From Nostoc sp. LEGE 12450 (GTDB taxonomy: Bacteria; Cyanobacteriota; Cyanobacteriia; Cyanobacteriales; Nostocaceae), in assembly GCF_015206895.1 (NCBI RefSeq), contig NZ_JADEXU010000057.1, positions 1 through 45,057 of the forward strand: 45,057 nucleotides of DNA, read 5' to 3'. Both the position numbers and the translations under genes were made by a program. The notes under the pieces are model-generated. The model worked only from the letters and a program-made list of their open reading frames with translations, had not been told where the DNA came from and did no database searches. Every line of letters starts with the position of its first letter. Within the stretch, counting starts at the first letter, position 1. This document shows positions 1 through 8,974 of this stretch, in pieces.

Positions 1-17
1 TCCCAATCCCCAGTCCC

Positions 18-1361
18 TTACCCGTTCATCTCCTGGACAAAATTTGTATAGACATTACCCTGCAAAAATTGTGGAGTTTCCATGATTTTTTGATGAAACC
101 CAATAGTGGTAGGCAGTCCAGTAATTGCACATTCCCGGAGTGCGCGTTTCATGCGGTTAATAGCAGTGGGTCGGTCTGGGGCCCAAACAATTAACTTGCC
201 GATTAAGGAATCGTAGTAAGGCGGGATTTGGTAATCGGTGTAAACGTGAGAATCAATCCTAACACCAGGGCCTCCAGGGGGGAGATAGCCACTAATCCGT
301 CCAGGAGAAGGGCGAAAGTCATGATCTGGGTCTTCAGCGTTGATTCGGCACTCAATTGAATGGCCCCGCAAAACTACTTGCTCTTGAGAAAGCTTGAGTC
401 TTTCTCCTTGGGCAATCCGAATTTGTTCAACAACTAAGTCTATTCCAGTAACCATCTCTGTTACAGGATGTTCTACTTGAATCCGGGTGTTCATTTCCAT
501 AAAGTAGAATTTACCGGATCTATCCAAGAGAAACTCGATAGTACCTGCCCCACTGTAATTAATGAATTGGGCAGCTTTGACAGCAGCTTGTCCCATTTTC
601 TCACGCAGGTCTTCATCAAGAGCCGGACTGGGGGCTTCTTCTAGTAACTTTTGGTTCCGGCGCTGAATTGAGCAATCCCGTTCACCCAAGTGAATGACAT
701 TACCGTAGTTATCCGCCAAAATTTGAAATTCAATGTGGCGGGGACGTTCAATAAATTTTTCGATGTAAACGCCAGAATTCCCAAAAGCTGCTCCTGCTTC
801 CCCTTGCGCTGCCAAGAAAAGTTTGACAAATTCATCTTCAGAACGGACTAGGCGCATACCTCGCCCACCGCCACCTGCTGTGGCTTTAATCATCACTGGA
901 TAGCCGATTTCCTTGGCGAATTTTAATCCTTCTTCCTCGGATTCTACTAACCCCTCACTACCTGGTACTGTCGGGACTCCAGCTTTTTGCATGGTTTCTT
1001 TGGCAGTGGATTTATCCCCCATCAGCTTGATAGCTTCTGGAGTTGGGCCGATAAAAGCAATATGATGGTCGGCACAGATTTCCGCAAACCGGGCATTTTC
1101 TGCCAAAAAGCCATAACCTGGGTGAATAGCAGTCGCATTGCGCGTCAATGCGGCAGCAATAATATTGGGAATATTCAAATAACTTTTACTGCTAGCTGGT
1201 TCGCCAATGCAAACCGCTTCATCAGCAAGTTGGACGTGGAGAGCATTCCGGTCAACGGTGGAGTGAACCGCAACTGTCGCAATTCCCATTTCTTCACAGG
1301 CGCGGAGAATGCGAAGGGCTATTTCTCCCCGATTGGCAATTAATATTTTGTCAAACTTCAT
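18..1361 (-). CDS. accC: Biotin carboxylase subunit of acetyl-CoA carboxylase
   Basis: This is the ATP-dependent biotin carboxylase that loads CO2 (from bicarbonate) onto biotin of the carrier protein AccB, the first half-reaction of acetyl-CoA carboxylase in fatty acid synthesis; it is cytosolic. The 447-residue length is the normal family length. The N-terminus has the typical [11 protein letters not shown] sequence, the ATP-grasp glycine loop GGGGRGMR lies at residues 163-170, and the active-site segment [14 protein letters not shown] is intact. It starts at an ATG and ends in TAA just inside the window edge. No other acc gene is adjacent, as is usual in cyanobacteria where the subunits are scattered. 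Identification is secure. Confidence 0.97.
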   Translation of the reverse strand: MKFDKILIANRGEIALRILRACEEMGIATVAVHSTVDRNALHVQLADEAVCIGEPASSKSYLNIPNIIAAALTRNATAIHPGYGFLAENARFAEICADHHIAFIGPTPEAIKLMGDKSTAKETMQKAGVPTVPGSEGLVESEEEGLKFAKEIGYPVMIKATAGGGGRGMRLVRSEDEFVKLFLAAQGEAGAAFGNSGVYIEKFIERPRHIEFQILADNYGNVIHLGERDCSIQRRNQKLLEEAPSPALDEDLREKMGQAAVKAAQFINYSGAGTIEFLLDRSGKFYFMEMNTRIQVEHPVTEMVTGIDLVVEQIRIAQGERLKLSQEQVVLRGHSIECRINAEDPDHDFRPSPGRISGYLPPGGPGVRIDSHVYTDYQIPPYYDSLIGKLIVWAPDRPTAINRMKRALRECAITGLPTTIGFHQKIMETPQFLQGNVYTNFVQEMNG

Positions 1362-1757
1362 TTTTTAGTTTCGATATCATTACCAGTAGATTCACATTTT
1401 CTCTGATCCAAATTGAAACGACGCTTCCGCATTATTTCAAATTATCACAGGAGATTCGCCACCCTGACTCTAAGCAAACTCGCATATTGCAGGCTTGTTG
1501 CCTCTACGGGTTTTACTACACTAACAACATTGCTGCTGTAAGTCTTGGCTAGCTTACCAAACTGGGTTTTTGCGATACGCCATCGCACCGTTTCTCCCAC
1601 AGTCGCTCTACCCTTTTTAATATCACTTGTGCAGATGCCAAATTTCTGTCAGTCTGATACCGCCTTGAAGAAATTTATATTTTTGAGAAATATAACTTTA
1701 GATATCACCTTACTATAATTATTTTCTTATGCTATAGTCTATCTTTAGACAAGCCGT
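1362..1757. other. Intergenic region between accC and tRNA-Leu
   Basis: This non-coding stretch holds the divergent upstream regions of accC (minus) and the tRNA (plus). Around 1571-1588 it carries a short GCGATnnGCCATCGC-like motif resembling Nostoc dispersed repeats. I see no convincing ORF or RNA gene other than the tRNA promoter listed separately. Confidence 0.5.
1710..1738 (+). promoter_or_regulatory. Candidate sigma-70-type promoter for tRNA-Leu
   Basis: A TTACTA box (1710-1715) and a TATAGT box (1733-1738) are separated by 17 bases, placing transcription start near 1745, about a dozen bases before the tRNA. The overlapping TATAAT at 1714-1719 is an alternative -10 without a well-spaced -35. 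Inferred by eye only. Confidence 0.35.
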
Positions 1758-1840
1758 GCGGATGTGGCGGAATTGGTATACGCGCACGCTTGAGGTGCGT
1801 GTGGGCTATGCCCTTGCGAGTTCGAGTCTCACCATCCGCA
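1758..1840 (+). tRNA. tRNA-Leu (anticodon GAG)
   Basis: The sequence folds as a class II tRNA. The acceptor arm GCGGATG (1758-1764) pairs with CATCCGC (1833-1839) and the discriminator is A1840. The anticodon stem CACGC/GCGTG closes the loop TTGAGGT, giving anticodon GAG, which reads CUC/CUU leucine codons. A long variable arm (GGGC..GCCC) and the T-loop TTCGAGTC are present. CCA is not encoded (TATT follows), as in many cyanobacterial tRNAs. No intron is seen in the anticodon loop; the cyanobacterial group I intron is typically in tRNA-Leu(UAA), a different isoacceptor. Confidence 0.96.
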
Positions 1841-1857
1841 TATTTTGTTGATTAGTC

Positions 1858-1903
1858 AAGGGTCAATAGTCAATGGTCAATAGACCTGAGACTGTTGACC
1901 CTT
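1858..1903. repeat. Heptamer repeat forming a long hairpin after the tRNA
   Basis: Three heptamers of the type GTCAATA/GTCAATG lie within a larger inverted repeat. AAGGGTCAATAGTC (1858-1871) pairs with GACTGTTGACCCTT (1890-1903), 13 Watson-Crick pairs plus one wobble, and the loop itself contains GGTC/GACC. It may act as the tRNA terminator, though no strong U-tract follows. It looks like a Nostoc short tandem repeat that has become palindromic. Confidence 0.6.
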
Positions 1904-1967
1904 AAATCTTGGTATAGCTCTGGTTTTTTATGCTTTTATAGAGATACGTGAAGTTTTGTAAAAAGCA

Positions 1968-2591
1968 TTGAGTATTACTTTTACGCCGACAAACAACTTA
2001 ACACAGCCAGCAGCTTGGCATCGCCTCACTCCGATTTGGCAAGGAGGGGAGGAAGTAATTCAAAAAAGTTTACCTCACACTCAGCTAGCACCTGCTTGGC
2101 AGCTCATGCTTTTGGGTGACGGCTCTCCAACACGTCACCTAGAATTGCTTACAGGCGAGCCTGTAGAAGTAGATGTCATTGATATGTCATTGATTGGCAT
2201 GGATTTGGATGCTGCACCTGATTTAATCCAAGCTGTTCCAGGACCGCGACTACGGCGACAAGTGTGGCTGCGGACTGCTTCTGGTCAACGATTAGCTTAT
2301 GCTACCTCGTGGTGGGAAGCCAGTCATGTAGATGAGTATTTGCAAAATCGTTCATTACCAATTTGGGCAAGTTTAGCTCGTCTCCGCACAGAGTTATATC
2401 GGGATGTTCGAGGGATTTACTATGGTGACTCATCGGCGCTAGAGTCTGGTTTTGACGTAACTGGGCCTTTTTGGGGTCGCCACTACTTGTTTTGGCATCA
2501 TGGACAGCCACTAACCTTAATTTATGAAGTTTTTTCGCCTTATTTAACTAAATATTTGGGAGCGATGCAATTGAATTCCCAAAATCGGTAA
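1968..2591 (+). CDS. Chorismate lyase (DUF98 / ycf21-like), plastoquinone pathway
   Basis: The protein (207 aa) resembles the DUF98 chorismate pyruvate-lyase family of cyanobacteria and red-algal plastids (Ycf21, Synechocystis Sll1797). This family converts chorismate to 4-hydroxybenzoate plus pyruvate, the entry reaction of cyanobacterial plastoquinone synthesis. Recognisable parts are the central LRRQVWLRTASGQRLAYATSWW region and the LPIWASLARLRTELYRDV segment with conserved arginines. The start is assigned at a TTG; no ATG precedes the conserved region, and no strong ribosome site is visible, so the true N-terminus is somewhat uncertain. It stands alone on the plus strand between tRNA-Leu and a Uma2 gene. 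Confidence 0.8.
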   Translation: MSITFTPTNNLTQPAAWHRLTPIWQGGEEVIQKSLPHTQLAPAWQLMLLGDGSPTRHLELLTGEPVEVDVIDMSLIGMDLDAAPDLIQAVPGPRLRRQVWLRTASGQRLAYATSWWEASHVDEYLQNRSLPIWASLARLRTELYRDVRGIYYGDSSALESGFDVTGPFWGRHYLFWHHGQPLTLIYEVFSPYLTKYLGAMQLNSQNR

Positions 2592-2600
2592 AAAGCCATG

Positions 2601-2642
2601 ATGTGGTGCGATGGCGTAGGCGATCGCTATCGAGCAAAACCA
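2601..2642. repeat. Dispersed repeat, copy 1 (left of Uma2 gene)
   Basis: The segment begins ATGTGGTGCGATGG, contains a HIP1 octamer (2620-2627) and ends CGAGCAAAACCAA. A second copy in the same orientation lies at 3391-3446 on the other side of the Uma2 gene. The shared blocks are ATGTGGTGCGATGG, CGTAGGCGATCGCTA and CGAGCAAA. Confidence 0.75.
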
Positions 2643-2784
2643 AGTAGCAGAAATTGTACAGTTAAACATCAAATAACATTGAATTATTGTTGCAGCGATC
2701 GCCTCTGATAGTAGTGCTGTTAAATTAGTGAGTTTTCGGTAATGATTTGCCGTTGTTAGTCCTACTGATGTTCACAAGAAAGGC

Positions 2785-3363
2785 ATGAGGAAAGGTTTAA
2801 TGAATACTGTTGTGCTAAATCTAGAACCGATTGCTCATTTAAGCGATGAGCAATTTTATCAATTGTGTGTTGCCAATCGTGATTTAAGCCTGGAGATGAA
2901 TGCAGCCGGAGAATTAATAATTATGCCACCAGTTGGAGGAGAAAGCGGGAATCAAGAAGCTGGACTGATCGCTGATTTAGAAATTTGGAATCGTCAAACT
3001 AAATTAGGGAAAGTTTTTAGTTCTTCAACTATCTTTATACTTCCAAATGGTGCAAAACGTTCTCCTGATGCTGCTTGGGTAAAATTGGAGCGCTGGGAAG
3101 CTTTAACACCAGAACAACGAAAAAAATTTCCGCCACTTGTACCCGACTTTGTAATTGAACTGCGATCGGAGACAGACCGGCTGTCACAGATTCAAGAGAA
3201 AATGCAGGAATATATCAAAAATGGTCTGCGTTTGGGTTGGCTGATTAATCCTCAAGATCGTCAAGTTGAAATTTACCGACTTTTGAAAGCTGTAGAAGTT
3301 GTGCAAATGCCGGGGATTGTTTCTGGAGAGGATATATTACCTGGATTTGAGTTGCAATTATAG
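2785..3363 (+). CDS. Uma2 family protein (PD-(D/E)XK nuclease fold, DUF820)
   Basis: The 192-residue protein belongs to the Uma2/DUF820 family, which is hugely expanded in cyanobacteria; members have a restriction-endonuclease-like fold but no established biological role. Family hallmarks are the MPPVGGESGNQE segment, RSPDAAW (Asp95), PDFVIELRS (Glu125) and the following helix SQIQEKMQEYIKNG with the GLRLGWLI strand. All are intact, so the gene looks functional. Two starts are possible: ATG 2785 (preceded by GAAAGG) or ATG 2800 (preceded by AGGAAAGG); the second would give 187 aa. It is flanked by two copies of a dispersed repeat, which suggests mobility or recombination around this locus. 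Confidence 0.9.
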   Translation: MRKGLMNTVVLNLEPIAHLSDEQFYQLCVANRDLSLEMNAAGELIIMPPVGGESGNQEAGLIADLEIWNRQTKLGKVFSSSTIFILPNGAKRSPDAAWVKLERWEALTPEQRKKFPPLVPDFVIELRSETDRLSQIQEKMQEYIKNGLRLGWLINPQDRQVEIYRLLKAVEVVQMPGIVSGEDILPGFELQL

Positions 3364-3768
3364 GTTGTCGCAAAAAATATTGCAGTCATTATGTGGTGCG
3401 ATGGTATATCCGGCCATCGTAGGCGATCGCTACCGAGCAAAGCCAAATAGCTTAAATTCACTTGCAGCTTTGTCCAGTTAGTTATATTCTCTAATTGCTT
3501 GGAATCACAGATTTACTTGCGGAAATCTCCGAATGAGGCATTAATTTTAGGGAAACGTCCTACGAAATTCAACAAAGCGTGTTAAAAATGATAACTGAAT
3601 CAAAAACACAGCTTTTGAAAGACTAGGGAAGATTGATTACCGAAGTATCATCAACATTTAGGGTGGAAAATTTAATCTAATTAGCTGTCCTAAAGAATGG
3701 TTAAACCAGTTGGTGTACTTAACTAATCAAGCAAGTAATAAGTTTGCAAGTATAAGGTATAGGTTTCG
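3364..3768. other. Intergenic region after the Uma2 gene
   Basis: This 405-bp non-coding stretch holds the second dispersed repeat near its left end (3391-3446). The remainder is AT-rich, with no ORF having a ribosome site and no clear hairpin that I can see. Confidence 0.5.
3391..3446. repeat. Dispersed repeat, copy 2 (right of Uma2 gene)
   Basis: It matches the copy at 2601-2642 in the same orientation, but has about 15 extra bases (ATATCCGGCCATCGT, near 3405-3419). That insert reads GATGGtatatccggCCATC as a small hairpin, so copy 1 may be a collapsed form of copy 2. A HIP1 octamer lies at 3423-3430. Confidence 0.75.
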
Positions 3769-5535
3769 ATGGCACCGCCTCTTGTGTCTGTTCCAATGAA
3801 GAAAAATAAGAAACCCTCTCTGGTGCTGACGCTCTCGGCTGCTGGGCTATTAATTGGTGCAGGGAGTGTCGCATACTGGTTGTTAAGCCAGAGACAAATA
3901 TCTTCCAGTGATTTGCTCGTAGGTGCAAATATTATTCCTGGTGATGCACTGTTTGCGGTTTCTCTAACCACAGATCCCCAGCAATGGCAGAAATTGCGGG
4001 AGTTTGGGACAAGAGAAACCCAAGCAGAACTGGACAGAAATTTAGTAGAATTGCGCGAGCGCTTTCTCACTAATAATGGTTACGACTTCCAGAAAGATAT
4101 CGCCCCTTGGGTAGGCAATGACATTACAATCGCAATTCTTGCCCCAGCAACAGCAAGCAAAGCTGTACCCAAACCAGTTACCACTAATGAAGATGCTGCT
4201 AGCGATCAGCAGTCGATGGTAATGGTATTACCAGTAAAAAACCCAGAAATCGCCAAAAATATTTTGGCACAACCCAAAACCCTTAAACAAGGCAAATGGA
4301 TTGACCGTATTTATCAAGGGATCGCCATCAAACAAAGTGAAGGACAAACAGGGGAAAACTTATCAGCAGCATTAATAGATGGGCGTTTTTTAGTCATAAC
4401 TGATAGTCGCAAAGCCACAGAACGAGCGATCGATGCCTATAAAAATCAAACATCCCTGGCGACAACAGGGGGCTTTGCTGAGAATTTTCCGAAAATTTCC
4501 AATTACCAACGCTTTGGCCAGTTTTACGTCAATGTGCCAACAGCAGCTAAAATAGCCGCAGCTTCTCCAAACCGCCCTTTACCCGCTCAAGTTTTAGCTC
4601 AACTGCAAAATAACCAAGGTTTAGCAGGGACAATGACTTTAGAGGCAGAAGGAATCCGCTTCAAGGGTGTTTCTTGGTTAAATCCTAATAGTCAACGTGT
4701 GCTGGCGGTGGAAAATAAAGCTGGGAAAATGCAAAGTCGCGTACCAGCAGAAACCTTAATGATGCTTTCGGGAGGAAACTTACAGAGGTTATGGGGAGAT
4801 TACGTTTTAACATCTCAAGGAAATCCCCTCTCACCGATCGCACCAGAACAACTCAAAGGTGGGATAAAATCTCTTACCACTCTAGATTTAGATAAGGATT
4901 TGCTCAGTTGGATGAAAGGCGAGTTTTCCTTATCAGTGATTCCTAATACTCCCAAAGAAGGTTCACCAAATGATTTTCGTGCGGGTTTGGTGTTCATGGT
5001 ACAGGCTAGCAATGCCGGCGGGAAAAGCCTACGCAATTCAGCCGAAGCATCCATAAAACAATTGGATGATGTGATGAGAAATCAATACCAATTCCAAGTG
5101 CAACCTGCAAAAGTTGCAGGGCAACCTGTTGTCAACTGGGTTTCACCTTATGGTACTTTAACTGCCACCCACGGTTGGTTAGATGGAGATGTCGCCTTTT
5201 TAGTAGTGGGCGCTCCTATCACTGATAAAATTGTTCCTAAGCCCAACAACACATTAGCTAGCACGATCCCATTCCAACAAACAGTTCCTACAGAACCAAA
5301 TCCAACAAATGGTCAATTTTTTCTGGATGTGGAACGAACTGTGAACAATTTCCCTTTACCAACTCTAATTCCCAATCAACAAACTTTGCTAGGTGCAACA
5401 CGCTCAATTGGGATGACATCTGCTGTTAGCGACAGTCGTAGTAATCTCTACGACATTTTTATAGCACTTAAGAAAGTTAGTAATACGACTCCCTTGCCTA
5501 GTCCAGAAAGCAATAAGAATAACTCTTCTAGATAG
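3769..5535 (+). CDS. DUF3352 domain-containing membrane-anchored protein
   Basis: The 588-residue protein looks like the cyanobacterial DUF3352 family, whose function is not known. A short basic N-terminus (KKNKK) precedes one hydrophobic segment at about residues 19-39 (LVLTLSAAGLLIGAGSVAYW), so it is probably anchored in a membrane with the rest outside the cytoplasm. The body has alternating segments such as ALFAVSLTTDPQQW and FFLDVERTVNNFPLP and ends in a low-complexity serine/asparagine tail. The start could be ATG 3769 or ATG 3796 (MKKNKK); the latter gives a more typical signal-anchor. It lies 149 bp upstream of ccsA on the same strand, but nothing ties the two functionally. Confidence 0.75.
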   Translation: MAPPLVSVPMKKNKKPSLVLTLSAAGLLIGAGSVAYWLLSQRQISSSDLLVGANIIPGDALFAVSLTTDPQQWQKLREFGTRETQAELDRNLVELRERFLTNNGYDFQKDIAPWVGNDITIAILAPATASKAVPKPVTTNEDAASDQQSMVMVLPVKNPEIAKNILAQPKTLKQGKWIDRIYQGIAIKQSEGQTGENLSAALIDGRFLVITDSRKATERAIDAYKNQTSLATTGGFAENFPKISNYQRFGQFYVNVPTAAKIAAASPNRPLPAQVLAQLQNNQGLAGTMTLEAEGIRFKGVSWLNPNSQRVLAVENKAGKMQSRVPAETLMMLSGGNLQRLWGDYVLTSQGNPLSPIAPEQLKGGIKSLTTLDLDKDLLSWMKGEFSLSVIPNTPKEGSPNDFRAGLVFMVQASNAGGKSLRNSAEASIKQLDDVMRNQYQFQVQPAKVAGQPVVNWVSPYGTLTATHGWLDGDVAFLVVGAPITDKIVPKPNNTLASTIPFQQTVPTEPNPTNGQFFLDVERTVNNFPLPTLIPNQQTLLGATRSIGMTSAVSDSRSNLYDIFIALKKVSNTTPLPSPESNKNNSSR

Positions 5536-5684
5536 GAGAGTGAAAAATAGGGAGTGGAGAGACAAGAAGAATAACCGATGCCCAATGCCTTATTTCCAAT
5601 TTCTCCTGTTTCATAACCCTGTAAGCATATAGGATCAGAACAGTCAGAATCCATATTTTAAATCATCCACGGAGAGAAAACTTT

Positions 5685-6746
5685 ATGAATCTGGTTGTAC
5701 TCCAGAACTGGCTGGACAATGCCTCCTTTGCCATATTATTCCTAACAATGCTGGTGTATTGGGGAGGAGCGGCTTTTCCGAATCTGCCTTATCTAGCCGC
5801 TTTGGGGACAGCTGGGATGGCGATCGCTAATTTGTGCATGGCGACTCTACTAGGGGCAAGATGGATAGAAGCTGGTTACTTTCCTCTAAGTAATCTCTAT
5901 GAATCCCTGTTTTTCTTAACTTGGGGAATTACCACCGTCCATCTAATTGCTGAAAGTAGTAGCCGTAGCCGCTTAGTAGGAGTTGTTACAGCTCCGGTGG
6001 CAATGTTGATCGCTGCTTTTGCGACGATGACATTACCATCCCAGATGCAAGCGTCAGAACCCCTAGTACCTGCCTTGAAGTCAAATTGGTTGATGATGCA
6101 TGTCAGCGTCATGATGTTGAGTTATTCTGCTTTGATGGTGGGTGCGTTATTAGCGATCGCTTTTCTGATTGTCACTCGCGGTCAAAACATCCAACTACAA
6201 GGTAGTTCTGTCGGTACTGGTGGCTATCGCAGCAATGGTTACCGTTTACACAAAGCAGCTGAACTAATTTCTCAACCAGCAGCCCCTTCTGCTGAAAATA
6301 ACGGCTTTGCTCGTTTTGAAAGTAGTAGCAACGGCAACGGTAACGCTAACACTGCTGTTTTGAATTTAGTAACTACTTCTGAACCTCAAACAGTAGCATC
6401 AGCCGAACCTCTTTCACCTCAGCGCCTTAGCCTTGCCGAAACCCTCGACAATATCAGCTATCGCATCATCGGACTCGGATTTCCCTTATTGACAATTGGC
6501 ATTATTGCCGGTGGCGTTTGGGCTAACGAAGCTTGGGGTTCTTACTGGAGTTGGGACCCTAAAGAAACTTGGGCATTAATCACCTGGTTAGTATTCGCCG
6601 CCTATCTCCACGCCCGAATCACTCGTGGTTGGCAAGGCCGCCGTCCCGCAATTTTAGCCGCCACTGGCTTTGTTGTTGTTTGGATTTGCTATCTCGGTGT
6701 GAATCTTTTGGGTAAAGGTTTGCATTCTTACGGCTGGTTCTTTTAA
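5685..6746 (+). CDS. ccsA: Cytochrome c biogenesis protein CcsA (Ycf5; system II, ResC-like)
   Basis: This is the haem-handling subunit of the system II cytochrome c maturation machine (called CcsA in plastids, CcsB in some databases). It works with the Ccs1/ResB-type partner to deliver haem to apocytochromes c6, c550 and f in the thylakoid lumen. The protein (353 aa) is polytopic and has the diagnostic tryptophan-rich WWD motif [18 protein letters not shown] in the C-terminal third, followed by two more membrane segments. Between membrane segments, roughly residues 165-250, is a polar Asn/Gly/Ser-rich loop of variable sequence. The start ATG has a good GGAGAG ribosome site 8 bases upstream. 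The partner gene is not in the window. Confidence 0.95.
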   Translation: MNLVVLQNWLDNASFAILFLTMLVYWGGAAFPNLPYLAALGTAGMAIANLCMATLLGARWIEAGYFPLSNLYESLFFLTWGITTVHLIAESSSRSRLVGVVTAPVAMLIAAFATMTLPSQMQASEPLVPALKSNWLMMHVSVMMLSYSALMVGALLAIAFLIVTRGQNIQLQGSSVGTGGYRSNGYRLHKAAELISQPAAPSAENNGFARFESSSNGNGNANTAVLNLVTTSEPQTVASAEPLSPQRLSLAETLDNISYRIIGLGFPLLTIGIIAGGVWANEAWGSYWSWDPKETWALITWLVFAAYLHARITRGWQGRRPAILAATGFVVVWICYLGVNLLGKGLHSYGWFF

Positions 6747-6761
6747 TAACCTCACCCCTAG

Positions 6762-6783
6762 CCCTCTCCAGCAACGGAGAGGG
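6762..6783 (+). terminator. Hairpin downstream of ccsA
   Basis: CCCTCTCC (6762-6769) pairs perfectly with GGAGAGGG (6776-6783) around a six-base loop, 16 bases after the ccsA stop. There is no U-tract, so it may be a repeat-derived stabiliser rather than a classical terminator. Confidence 0.45.
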
Positions 6784-6882
6784 AGAAAGGAGGAGATTTA
6801 AATTTACTATTATCTCTTGGGAATTATTTCGGATGAACTGTTATATCACTAGAAAATATAGATTTAGTGATAGGACATTTTT

Positions 6883-7191
6883 ATGGAAGATGGATTTGAG
6901 AGACTTAATCATGATGAAGTTGTGTCTATAGAACCAGACACCTTTAATAAATTAAATATTGCTAAAACTTTTAAAGTCCGTGATTTGATTACCGCAATTA
7001 AGGAATATATTGGAGCAGAGGAGACAGATGAAGTAAATTTGTATACTCAAGGATTAAATTGCGAAGTTTTGCAATTTAGTACTCAAGGATGGAAGAAAGG
7101 AAAAGTTAGACTTGCTTTAGAATTTTGTCCTGATGAATCAGAATCACCCCTTGATGAGATTTTTCAAAAGCTCAAACAAGTAGAAAAATAA
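6883..7191 (+). CDS. KGK domain-containing protein (first of a tandem pair)
   Basis: A 102-residue acidic protein of the KGK family, named after the motif seen here as WKKGKVRLALEFCPDE at about residues 70-85. The family is found mainly in cyanobacteria and its function is unknown. No signal peptide or membrane segment is present, so it is probably cytosolic. The N-terminus MEDGFERLNHDE aligns with that of the next gene (MNDEWEPLNPEK), supporting this ATG as the start. It shares strand and domain with the gene at 7480 and is separated from it by a perfect 17-bp inverted repeat. Confidence 0.85.
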   Translation: MEDGFERLNHDEVVSIEPDTFNKLNIAKTFKVRDLITAIKEYIGAEETDEVNLYTQGLNCEVLQFSTQGWKKGKVRLALEFCPDESESPLDEIFQKLKQVEK

Positions 7192-7195
7192 AATT

Positions 7196-7230
7196 ATTTG
7201 TAATTGATAATTTAATTATCAATTACAAAT
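7196..7230. terminator. Perfect 17-bp inverted repeat after the first KGK gene
   Basis: The arm 7196-7212 is exactly complementary to 7214-7230 with one base between, starting five bases after the KGK stop. It is AT-rich (ATTTGTAATTGATAATT) and followed at 7241-7248 by CCTTTTTT. It is likely a terminator-like hairpin or a mobile palindrome. Confidence 0.6.
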
Positions 7231-7479
7231 AGTTATAATTCCTTTTTTAGAAGATGAACAATATGGTTCAGACTCCAGTTAAAAAACTAACTATTGCTTG
7301 AAAACCAATACTAAGTCCAAAAATTTACGCGTAATGACCGAATTATCTCTACTACTTTCCCCGAACTATAACTAGCTATTAAAGAAGTTGTAGCTGCCAG
7401 CTAAATTCCAAAACTATGAGGATTTATAATTAATTTGTCTCTCCTGGGAACTATAGATTTAGTTACAGGAGCAAGATTT

Positions 7480-7833
7480 ATGAATGATGAATGGGAACCT
7501 CTAAATCCTGAAAAAGATGTTGTACATTTTCACCAAGAAGCGTTTGAAAATTTACCCCGCACTCAAATAGTCTTTCAGCTTTTAAAGGAAGTAAAAAAAT
7601 TTTGGGCAAAACACTGTACTTCATCAGGTTCAAGAGTATTTGACGAAGGATTTGAATGTTATGTTTTAATACCTGGTCAACAATGGCGGACAGGTAAAAT
7701 TAGAATCCGCCTAGAATTTTGCCCTGATGAAGCTGAAATTGAAGAAAAACAAGAAAATAATCGCTTAGATATCAATACAGAAAGTTCTCCGCTCGACGAC
7801 CTTCGGCAGCAACTCAAGGAAGGTGAAAATTAA
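7480..7833 (+). CDS. KGK domain-containing protein (second of the pair)
   Basis: A 117-residue paralogue of the protein encoded at 6883, with the KGK-type motif WRTGKIRIRLEFCPDE near residues 70-87 and a more polar tail (EEKQENNRLD then SSPLDDLRQQL, matching ESPLDEIFQKL in the first copy). The open frame extends upstream to a TTG at 7435, but ATG 7480 has an AGGAG site nine bases upstream (CAGGAGCAAGATTT) and gives an N-terminus matching its neighbour, so I chose it. Function is unknown. It ends 48 bp before tilS on the same strand. Confidence 0.85.
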   Translation: MNDEWEPLNPEKDVVHFHQEAFENLPRTQIVFQLLKEVKKFWAKHCTSSGSRVFDEGFECYVLIPGQQWRTGKIRIRLEFCPDEAEIEEKQENNRLDINTESSPLDDLRQQLKEGEN

Positions 7834-7881
7834 TACCCAAATCGTAATTGTCGATGTACATGAGATAAGAGACAATTATCT

Positions 7882-8904
7882 GTGTCCGTCGGCGCTAAAA
7901 AATCCAAAATGGTATGGACTCCTCTACACGCAAAAATACATCGCACCATCCGATCGCGCCACTTATTTGAGCGCAACCAGCGGCTATTAATCGCTGTCTC
8001 CGGCGGACAAGATTCTTTGTGTTTAATAAAATTACTTTTAGATTTACAATCCAAATGGGGGTGGGATTTAGGTATTGCTCACTGCGATCACCGTTGGCGT
8101 TCTGACTCCCAAGCTAATGCTCATCATGTTGAAAACTTAGCTGAAACTTGGGGTATATCTTTTTATTTAGAAACAGCGAAGGAACCTATAAATAGTGAGG
8201 CTGCTGCACGCGATTGGCGCTATCAAGCTTTAAGTGCGATCGCTCAGACAAACAATTATCAATATATAGTTACAGGACACACCGCCAGCGATCGCGCCGA
8301 AACTCTCCTCTACAACTTAATTCGGGGTACTGGTGCTGATGGTTTACAAGCCCTGACTTGGCAACGCCCTCTGACTACAGGCATTATGCTAGTGCGCCCA
8401 CTTTTAGAAGTCACTCGAATACAAACAGAGCAATTTTGTCAAGAGTTTAAATTGCCAATTTGGGAAGATTCCACCAATCAAGATTTGCAATATGCCCGCA
8501 ACCGCATTCGCCAAGAATTAATACCATATTTACGGGGAAATTTCAATCCCCAAGTAGAATCAGCCTTAGCTCAAACAGCAGAACTTCTCCAAGCAGAAGT
8601 AGAATATCTCGAAAAAGCTGCCCAGCAGTTGCGAGAAAAGGCGTTGGGTATAGGGGATGAAGAAGATTCCCTTATTCCTCTTCTTCCCTTACGGTTAAAT
8701 CGTCGGGTATTGCAGAAGGCACCATTGGCACTGCAACGTCGCGTGATGCGTCAGGTGTTGCAGCAAATACTTACTGATGCAGCAAGTTTTGAACACATTG
8801 AGAAATTAACAGCTTTAATTACAGCGCCAAACCGTTCGCAAACCGATCCATTTCCTGGTGGTGCGATCGCTCAAGTAGAAGGTGACTGGATTTATTTAAA
8901 ATAG
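7882..8904 (+). CDS. tilS: tRNA(Ile)-lysidine synthase
   Basis: TilS uses ATP and lysine to convert cytidine 34 of the CAU-anticodon tRNA-Ile to lysidine, changing both codon reading (AUA) and aminoacylation identity; it is an essential cytosolic enzyme. The PP-loop SGGQDS is at residues 40-45, followed by HCDHRW and VTGHTASDRAETLLYNLIRGTGADGL, all typical of the N-ATPase domain. The C-terminal part is short, as in other cyanobacterial TilS proteins. The listed start is GTG; an in-frame ATG at 7909 (MVWTPLHAK) would shorten it by nine residues, and neither has a strong ribosome site. Confidence 0.95.
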   Translation: MSVGAKKSKMVWTPLHAKIHRTIRSRHLFERNQRLLIAVSGGQDSLCLIKLLLDLQSKWGWDLGIAHCDHRWRSDSQANAHHVENLAETWGISFYLETAKEPINSEAAARDWRYQALSAIAQTNNYQYIVTGHTASDRAETLLYNLIRGTGADGLQALTWQRPLTTGIMLVRPLLEVTRIQTEQFCQEFKLPIWEDSTNQDLQYARNRIRQELIPYLRGNFNPQVESALAQTAELLQAEVEYLEKAAQQLREKALGIGDEEDSLIPLLPLRLNRRVLQKAPLALQRRVMRQVLQQILTDAASFEHIEKLTALITAPNRSQTDPFPGGAIAQVEGDWIYLK

Positions 8905-8972
8905 TTAGGAGTTAAAAGTTATAAGTTAAAAATTTTCTTTAATTCATAACTCGTCACTCCTAACTCCTAACT
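8903..8972. terminator. Bidirectional hairpin between convergent tilS and hmpF
   Basis: AGTTAGGAGTTA (8903-8914) is a perfect 12-base complement of TAACTCCTAACT (8961-8972), with further partial pairing inside (AAGTTAT with ATAACT). It fills the whole gap between two converging stop codons. The arms belong to the GTTAGGA heptamer repeat family seen again at 16414-16485. Confidence 0.6.
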
Positions 8973-8974
8973 TG

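Noticed and set aside
2620..2627. HIP1 octamer as an operator
   Set aside because: HIP1 is spread through coding and non-coding DNA throughout the window, so single copies carry no specific regulatory meaning.
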